Positions 1 through 6,600 of a stretch of DNA of 18,925 bases are shown here, piece after piece. The number at the start of each line of letters is the position of its first letter. Position 1 is the first letter of the stretch. This DNA is from Beroe ovata (lineage: Eukaryota; Ctenophora; Nuda; Beroida; Beroidae). The stretch is taken from contig CAMPET010000051.1 in NCBI GenBank assembly GCA_946803715.1, positions 94,496 to 113,420 on the forward strand, given 5' to 3'. Both the position numbers and the translations under genes were made by a program. The notes beneath the pieces were generated by a model that did no database searches, was not told the origin of the DNA, and saw only the letters and a program-made list of their open reading frames with translations.

Positions 1-75
1 GAGGGGGTTCACCAGGGGGGCAGTAGGGGGTCAGTAGGGGGTCAGCAAGGGGTCAGTAGGGGGTCAGTAGGGAGT
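1..75. repeat. G-rich 11-bp minisatellite
   Basis: About six units of an 11-bp motif close to CAGTAGGGGGT run from position 10 to 75 with a few substitutions. G runs of three to six recur every 11 bases, so the plus strand could form G-quadruplexes. It begins at the window edge, so the true array may be longer. No gene is visible in it. Confidence 0.9.
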
Positions 76-235
76 CATTGATATATTTTCATACGACCAA
101 AACTTTCAACAAATTGAGTGAAAAATGCAAACTTATGATTCTCCCAGACAACGAGAGAACAAGAAGAAATGACAGACTGTGCACTGTCAGTCACACGGCT
201 AGCTGCAACAGGAGACAGCAAAATGTCAACGAGAA

Positions 236-426
236 TATAATTCTGATAAAGTAATATACACCGGATATACCTACCTCAGTATTGAATGATAATCACTGAT
301 TAGATAACAGGGTGAAAAACTATGCATATTCGTTATCACATTTGATTGATGATAATATGTGCTATCTTGTCTGCAGGATGTTTGCAGTTGCAATCATTCA
401 TGAACATTCATTCTAGATGTCTACAT
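236..426. repeat. Tandem duplication, copy 1 of 2 (191 bp)
   Basis: This stretch recurs at 449-639, exactly 213 bases later, with three substitutions that I can count by eye and no indels. A 22-bp AT-rich spacer separates the copies. Neither copy has a convincing reading frame or transposon ends. It looks like a recent local duplication in non-coding DNA. Confidence 0.92.
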
Positions 427-448
427 TATGATATATTATAATGATGAT

Positions 449-639
449 TATAATTCTGATAAAGTAATATACACCGGATATACCTACCTCAGTATTGAAT
501 GATAATCACTGATTAGATAACAGGGTGAAAAACTATGCATATTCGTTATCACATTTGATTGATGATAATATGTGCAATCTTGTCTACAGGATGTTGGCAG
601 TTGCAATCATTCATGAACATTCATTCTAGATGTCTACAT
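449..639. repeat. Tandem duplication, copy 2 of 2 (191 bp)
   Basis: Second copy of 236-426. The differences fall near its 3' half: gctatc versus gcaatc, ctgcag versus ctacag, and gtttg versus gttgg. The breakpoints are sharp, at tataattctg on the left and gtctacat on the right. Confidence 0.92.
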
Positions 640-1462
640 ACTGAAAAGAGGGATTGATGATCGCCCAATTTCAATGATTCTATGATCCGACAATTTCCCA
701 CGATCAAGTACCAATGTTCATTTTCTATACCTACACTGTTATAGGTCCTACAGTTTTGAGTGCATTACCTACTTTGCAAAACCAATATAAGTATATTGGC
801 CAGGCATCATGCACGTCTTCTGCATAACAATCGCTTTATTCCATTTTTTCGAATCTACGAGGCCCCGTTTTTTGGAGCTCCAAAAGAGAAGTTTCCCTTG
901 TTTCATATCGTTTGTGTTTGTGCGAACGAGTTTTATCACAATATCAGATATCAGCCGCCTTATTCATAAACTTCCCCCTTCTCCATACATATTTCCATTT
1001 GATTAAATTAGATTATTGTGCAAAACCATGATACCTTCATATTCTAAAGCAGTGGGATAAGAAGAAACTGGGCAGATTGTTGCAATAAGTGTTAATTTGG
1101 TAGCATTAGGCCCCAAATATTTCAACATTTTACACCCACAAATTCAGATATTTATGGAATTTGAACAAGTCTGAATTCAGTTGGGTTCTGGCTGTAGATT
1201 ACATACCTACACAAGGTCTACTGTTTCCTATAGGTACCCAGCTTAGAGGATAATTGATTACAAGCTGTACAACTGAGAAGAGAATGAAATGAAATGTCTA
1301 TACGGGTACATATTATATTCGAATTATCAGCACTGACTTCTATAAGGGGATTTATTTTCGGCACGTGACTTGAGTTACAAATTGCTACAATTCAGATTCA
1401 CCCTCTTATAAAGAGTGTGTGAACACGTGAATTTAAAACTTTTTAAAACTATATATACTAAC
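640..1462. other. No gene recognised; AT-rich flank downstream of TSP1 exons
   Basis: Two overlapping plus-strand open frames near 760-1006 have no recognisable domain and no good splice context. On the minus strand this should hold the next intron and 3' exons of the TSP1 gene, but no further TSP1, EGF or other cysteine-rich module could be found by eye. Confidence 0.5.
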
Positions 1463-1733
1463 CTTCACAATTTGGCAGATCACAAGATTGCACATCAACT
1501 GCAGAGCCCTTACAGTTGGTAATTTCTGCTAGAGTGCTGAGGCCACTATCTGCTGTAGTTTGGGAAACAAAGATTATCTGAGTGATGATCAATTGCACAG
1601 AAATGGGGGGCAGGACAAATGAAGTTGGAAAACATTCCTCACTCACAGTGTTCAAAACAAGTGCGATAACGTTTTGTAATAGCTTCTCCACATTCAGCAT
1701 CACAGTCTTCCCACAGTCCCCATTCGCCCCACT
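1463..1733 (-). CDS. Thrombospondin type-1 (TSP1) domain, two exons of a partial gene
   Basis: Two minus-strand exons, 1733-1647 (87 nt) and 1552-1463 (90 nt), join in phase and encode one complete TSP1 repeat of about 59 residues. It starts EWGEWGLWEDC, continues with AECGE and RYRTC, and ends CDLPNC, giving the tryptophan ladder and the six cysteines of the family. Junctions are TCTAG acceptor, ACT|GTGAGT donor, CTACAG acceptor and GAAG|GTTAGT donor. The outer introns and the internal intron are all phase 1, so the module is flanked by phase-1 introns as is usual for shuffled extracellular domains. TSP1 repeats occur in secreted or cell-surface proteins that bind matrix or glycans. The rest of the protein is not identified, so the gene family is unknown. 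Confidence 0.85.
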
Positions 1734-2209
1734 CTAGAATCAGTCATTGTCATTACATCTTACATGGTGGGAGCTGGATAAATCTTGGATTTTAAAGAGT
1801 CATATTTAGTTTTCACCATGTTGGATGGAGATTCCTTGAGTAGAAGTAATATAGTTCGATCCTTGGGTGCTTTTCTGTGTGCCGAACAATCTATTTTTTT
1901 CTTTCTTTACTTTTCTTTCATAAGCCAATAAGTCAGGATGGAATGTGAATTGTTGTTTTGATCCATTACCTGAATAATAAAAGAATGTTTCATGTCAAAC
2001 TATGGGTTGAAAGATAACTTTTCATTGCGCATTTGCAAGAAATAACTCACTATCATGCCTAGTTACATGCCCAGGTGGTTTTGTTGTTTGATCTCCCCAT
2101 CTTTCAGTTTTCTGCAGGAGATCTAAGTTCAAATTTTAGAATTATGGACAACCCATGTTAAAACTGAAAACTGTACTTATCTAAGGCTTATCAACTAACA
2201 ATGACTCAC
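1734..2209. other. No gene recognised; probable intron of the minus-strand TSP1 gene
   Basis: AT-rich sequence with no long open frame on either strand. If the TSP1 gene extends upstream on the minus strand, this is intronic. A short open minus-strand stretch around 1800-1890 was seen but has no recognisable motif. Confidence 0.4.
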
Positions 2210-2301
2210 AGGGACTAGAATATTTTTTCGATATTGCAGGATATCTGCATCAATTGCTGATCTCTTGACAAATCTTCCATTGTCAGATTTGTTATCTTGA
2301 T
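2210..2301 (-). CDS. Candidate coding exon upstream of the TSP1 exons
   Basis: On the minus strand a long pyrimidine-rich tract ends in CCTAG at 2302, and a CCT|GTGAGT donor lies at 2209. The 92 nt between are open in one frame (2 nt plus 30 codons), reading QDNKSDNGRFVKRSAIDADI and onward; the other two frames are closed. Frame and splice sites support an exon, but there is no recognised domain. It ends in phase 0 while the first TSP1 exon needs phase 1, so another exon would have to lie between them. It could be a chance ORF. Confidence 0.35.
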
Positions 2302-3181
2302 CTAGGACAAAATCAAATCAAAGAAAAATCTTCAAAATGCTACATCGGACAAAACTATTCATCTGCAGCAATCATAAAAACCTCTCTCATCTACAATGTC
2401 TGCTGTCCCAGCCAATGACAGCAAACTTAGAAAGACTGAATAGAATAGCCATAGTAATGTCATCAACTAACACTGAGTATCTATTTCAATAATTCTGATC
2501 AAAACATTTGAGACGATTTCGAGATGTTATGAGTCTTTGACATGCAGTGTATCCTTCAAAATCATTTAATATCATCATGAAATAAACCGCCAAAGTAGAC
2601 TTCAAGATGAGATATATCAATTTGAACATTTAATGAATAACATTTTTGTTTTCAAAATTACGTTTAATTGTTCTTGAGTATATGAGTATCATCATCACTC
2701 ATACGCCATCATCGCCATACCAATCAATTTAACTCAATTAATGAACAAAGCAATTGTCAGTCGATGATATATAGACCTGGCCATGGCCTTAATGTCGAGA
2801 ATTTTGCTGCGCGAGCAATCTATTCTCATACGCAACGCAACAATTCAGACAAACAATTCAGACAAACAATTCAGACAAACTCAGCTCCATTTAGTGGTTT
2901 GCATCATCGGTTTAGCATTTGCATCGCTTGACAAACGGAACAAATGCGAGATTATAAAATTTTAAAAATTAAAATAAGAAATTTCACATGAAAACGCCGC
3001 GCACATTCATTGCACATGGACCAAAATTTGACAAGCAGCATGCCGGATTTAAAACATGTGCGCATCGCAGGTACACACGCGCATTAAATTATTTATGATA
3101 TTTTCAATATAATGAACTTCATTTGTTTTTTTTGATATTTTTGAAAAGCGCGTGTTGATCAATGATAGACTTTGTTGAAAG
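2302..3181. other. Intergenic, no gene recognised
   Basis: AT-rich DNA between the minus-strand TSP1 gene and the plus-strand cluster. The 60-aa plus-strand frame at 2783-2965 is built on a short tandem repeat and has no support as a gene. Promoters of the divergent genes may lie here, but I see no diagnostic core element. Confidence 0.45.
2841..2879. repeat. 13-bp tandem repeat, three exact copies
   Basis: CAATTCAGACAAA occurs three times head to tail without mismatch. It lies in non-coding sequence about 0.8 kb upstream of the VTI1B start codon. Confidence 0.95.
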
Positions 3182-3370
3182 GCTCGTGCTATTCTGCCTC
3201 GTTTGAATCCGCGCACGACGGCCGTACTTGCGACGCGCCTGCCAGCTTTTATGCTAACCTAACCCTATAGTAGACGGCCAAATAGTTTACCCATGGGCGT
3301 NTTATTCTCAGAATTGTTCTCAGACGCTTCGCGGCTTGCATCAGCGGTTTGGCATCGGCCGACAAAAGAG
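3182..3370 (-). repeat. GC-rich dispersed repeat, inverted relative to 15147-15320
   Basis: Read on the minus strand, two blocks match the downstream element. The first is GATGCCAAACCGCTGATGC plus CAAGCCGCGAAG. The second is GCGCGTCGCAAGTAC, then CGTCGTGCGCGGATTCAAAC, then AGGCAGAATAGCA. The sequence between the blocks differs from the other copy and holds one N at 3301. GC content is clearly above that of the surroundings. Open frames across it are repeat-derived. The element class is unknown; a non-autonomous transposon or SINE is possible. Confidence 0.75.
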
Positions 3371-3692
3371 CGCGAGCGTTGCGCATTCTTTGAACATTGA
3401 AGTGCCCATATAATTTCAATTTTTGCTGCGAACATATTTTCATTGGCCTCCTTTTCCCAAGTTGCAAAAATGGAATTGGAAACTCACCATGAATTATCAT
3501 TTGCAAAATTGCACTACACCAATAGTCCTTTACCCATGACAATTTCTGTCTTACGCTTTGATAACCAGTTTTCATTCTTTGAATTGGTGGAAATGTCTTT
3601 TTTATCCTTGCTATTTGAATCACTGGTTCAATGAGCAACAGAAGTTAATTGCCTAATGCATACCTGCTCATGCCAATATCACTGTAGCTATT
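3371..3692 (+). promoter_or_regulatory. 5' flank of VTI1B
   Basis: This stretch immediately precedes the VTI1B start codon and should hold its promoter and 5' UTR. A 63-aa frame at 3443-3634 ends before the VTI1B ATG and has no recognisable domain; it may be part of the 5' leader. No TATA box or other core element stands out. Confidence 0.3.
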
Positions 3693-6600
3693 ATGGCCAC
3701 AGCAGCATTTGACAATGCAGCAAATGATTTCTCAAGCTTAAAAGCAGCAATTGAAGGTTTATTGGTCAACAAGCTAGCTAGATCAGAAAGTAGGTATTTT
3801 GATCTGATTATAATCTGTGCAATGAACTCTTTTTTCACTAAACTATGCTAAACCCTCCAAACTCCCAGGAGAGAATAGAAAACTTGTAATTAATGACATA
3901 AACAGACGACTTGATGCAGCTGAAGTTGCATTAAAGGAATTACAGAAAGAGGTAGGCTCAGAAAGAGGTAGGTACCTAACTATTTGAAGGTCATTCATGT
4001 GAGCTGATTCATGTGATGGAATTATAGATGATCTATTGATTTGCAGGTTGACAGGGCTCCACCAAGTGTCAAGCCACAACTTTCTTACAAGTTCAGATCT
4101 ATGCAGTCTGAATACAATGGTCTGGCAAGAAGGGTAGAGCAAGCTAAACAGCCACAGTATGGAATGGGTGAAAGCTGGACCAAGACAGACAGGACAAGGT
4201 TTGTTCACTCATGAAGATGCCATATAGCATGACTATTGGGCATGGTTTAAAGATGGGGGTTGGTGTCCTCAGCCCAACCTAGCCATTTCTGTCAGTCCCA
4301 AACTGACTTTGTTATTTTGACTTGTACAATTATTGACTTGTACAATTATCGTTGCACATTATGGTTATGAGACTATTCACTAATCAAACTTGTTATCTTA
4401 GGTAGAATGTTTAACTTTACTTGCGACATACCTGAGATAACCTCCCAAACAATTGAGGATAATTCTATTTGGAATTCTGCAGGACTCACTTCTTCTGATT
4501 TCAACCCAAACCTTCCCGAAATCTCTGCACTTCTTCAGAGTACACAAGAGTCTTTCTCTCCCTCATCCTCAATGAATAAACTTGACCTAGAAAGTGTGAT
4601 GCCGCAGTTTTCACCATACATGCAGCCTAACAGAGTTCCCGTTAGCAAGTTCAACTATCAGCAAAGTAGCCAACAATCATTTGGACTTCCAAGTGTGTCT
4701 CCAAAGCTTGCTGAGCCGCTTGTTGCATCTCAGTCGCAATCAGTGTCTCCAATTCAGCCTATAACTTCTGCCGCTGCCATATCCAAAGACCCTGGCTACT
4801 ATTCCGAGAGTGAATGTTCAAGCAACAGCTCTGAGAAGGAAAGTCTGTCAACCACATTTGCCAAATCACTCCAACTAGAACCTGAAGTAGCGCCTGAAGC
4901 TGCTGCTGCCCTTTCTGCTCCAATCAAAAATGATGAAATTGTGGTCCAGCAACTTTCACTTACACCAACATTGGATGAAAATGTTATGAAGCAGCTCCAA
5001 CCTCGATTTGATTCTCAAAGTTTTGACACCCATGACCTTAATTTCTGTGGTGATGAAGCCTGGAAAGCAATCAAGAAACCCGGAAGAGAAGCCTCCCTGA
5101 TTACTTCACCAGATTTGGGGCAGAATCTGGCGGGGAGCAGTGAATACTCATGGAGTGGAAATTCATCCCCTGCTCTTTCTGCTTCGGGAAGCACCTGTTC
5201 TGTTGGTGGAAAATCCTCTTTTGCTCAACACACAAAGCAACAGGTAATGATCAGTGATAGATTTGATGTGATAATCTGAATATGTTCCAAATTGGGATTA
5301 TTGATTGTTACATTGTTGATTTACGCTGATTTGAAATTATCAACTTCAATTCGTAATATTTACTTATTTTCAGGTTTGTGTTTTCTGCCGAAACAATGGA
5401 GAGGATGAAAGTGTATACTCAACTCATACTTTGATGTCAACAGCCGGCAAAGTAATATGTCCAATCCTGTATGCATACAAGTGTCCTATCTGTCATGCTA
5501 CTGGTGACTATGCTCACACACTCAAATATTGCCCAATGATGCCAAAAGGTCTCAACACTGGTACAAATCCAGGGACAACCAGTACCAAAGTCACGCCTAT
5601 AGTCTCTGTGCTCCCAAAAACAGCCACTTTTCCCCAGCATTTGAGCGTGAATGCAAGACAAAATATGTCAAGAGGTACTCAGAACTTAAGGAGGAAAGTT
5701 CAAAAGTTCCCATTTCCTCAGCATCAGCAGATGGGGATGATCAACAACCAACCTGAATCTTTGGGGTCAATTGCTGAGCTTCAAGAAGCTGCTCAGAAGA
5801 TTCTCATGTTTACAAATCAAATCATGTCAAATCAAGCACCAAATAACCAGCAGCAGAATGTAACACCTCAAATAGCACAGTTCTTGCTGAAGCTGGATAA
5901 CAAGCATAACCCGCAACCTAATTCTCACTATCCTGGTGTTATTGATATTTCCAACATTCCCAGTGGATTACCTGGATCAAACTCAGGATTGTTCAACAGA
6001 ACAAACTTTCCAAGTAGCTCACAGCTCCCTGATATGCTAGGGGGTCTTGGACAAGACTATCAACCATTCCAAACCATGCCACAATCTGCTCCCGACAACA
6101 CAGGGTTCAACAGTGATGTGGATATGAAGATCAAGGAGTTTTTAGAACAACAAGGGGTTAACTTTAACACCCAGCCTGCTAACACCAATACACCATCTGA
6201 CTGGTATAATAACACACCAAAACCCAGTAGCCAACCATCAATGTCTTCAAACTTCAATGCTTCCACCCCTCCCTTCCTACCCTTTGGAAGTGATCATTTC
6301 GGTAGCATGGCAAATAGTCAACCAAGCATGCCTAACATGAGCAACAATTTCAACCCTCAACCGTTGAAATTCCCTGATACTTTCAATAACCCTGATCCTT
6401 CTTCTGATGCTAGCGAGGAGTTGTTCAAACTACTTGGTAAGTCTTATAAATTCTCCTGCAATAAGTACTCACTGGTCTACTTATTTTCTTAGCTTACCCT
6501 CCCCTGTTTTTCAGTTCAACCCTTGACATGGAATAAGTACTCACAACTTTAATCCAAACGAATTTGTTTCAGGAATAAACAAGGCTCCTGGCGGCAACTT

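Noticed and set aside
760-1006. Two overlapping plus-strand frames of 69 and 65 aa
   Set aside because: Products are not recognisable, and neither frame has a convincing start context or splice sites.
3252-3266. CTAACCTAACCC, resembling telomere repeats
   Set aside because: Only about two units, inside a dispersed repeat; far too short for an interstitial telomere.
3249-3638. 129-aa minus-strand frame sharing PLMQAAK with the frame at 15100-15339
   Set aside because: The shared residues come from shared repeat DNA. The frames run into an N and the nucleotide match continues outside the common frame, so no protein is implied.
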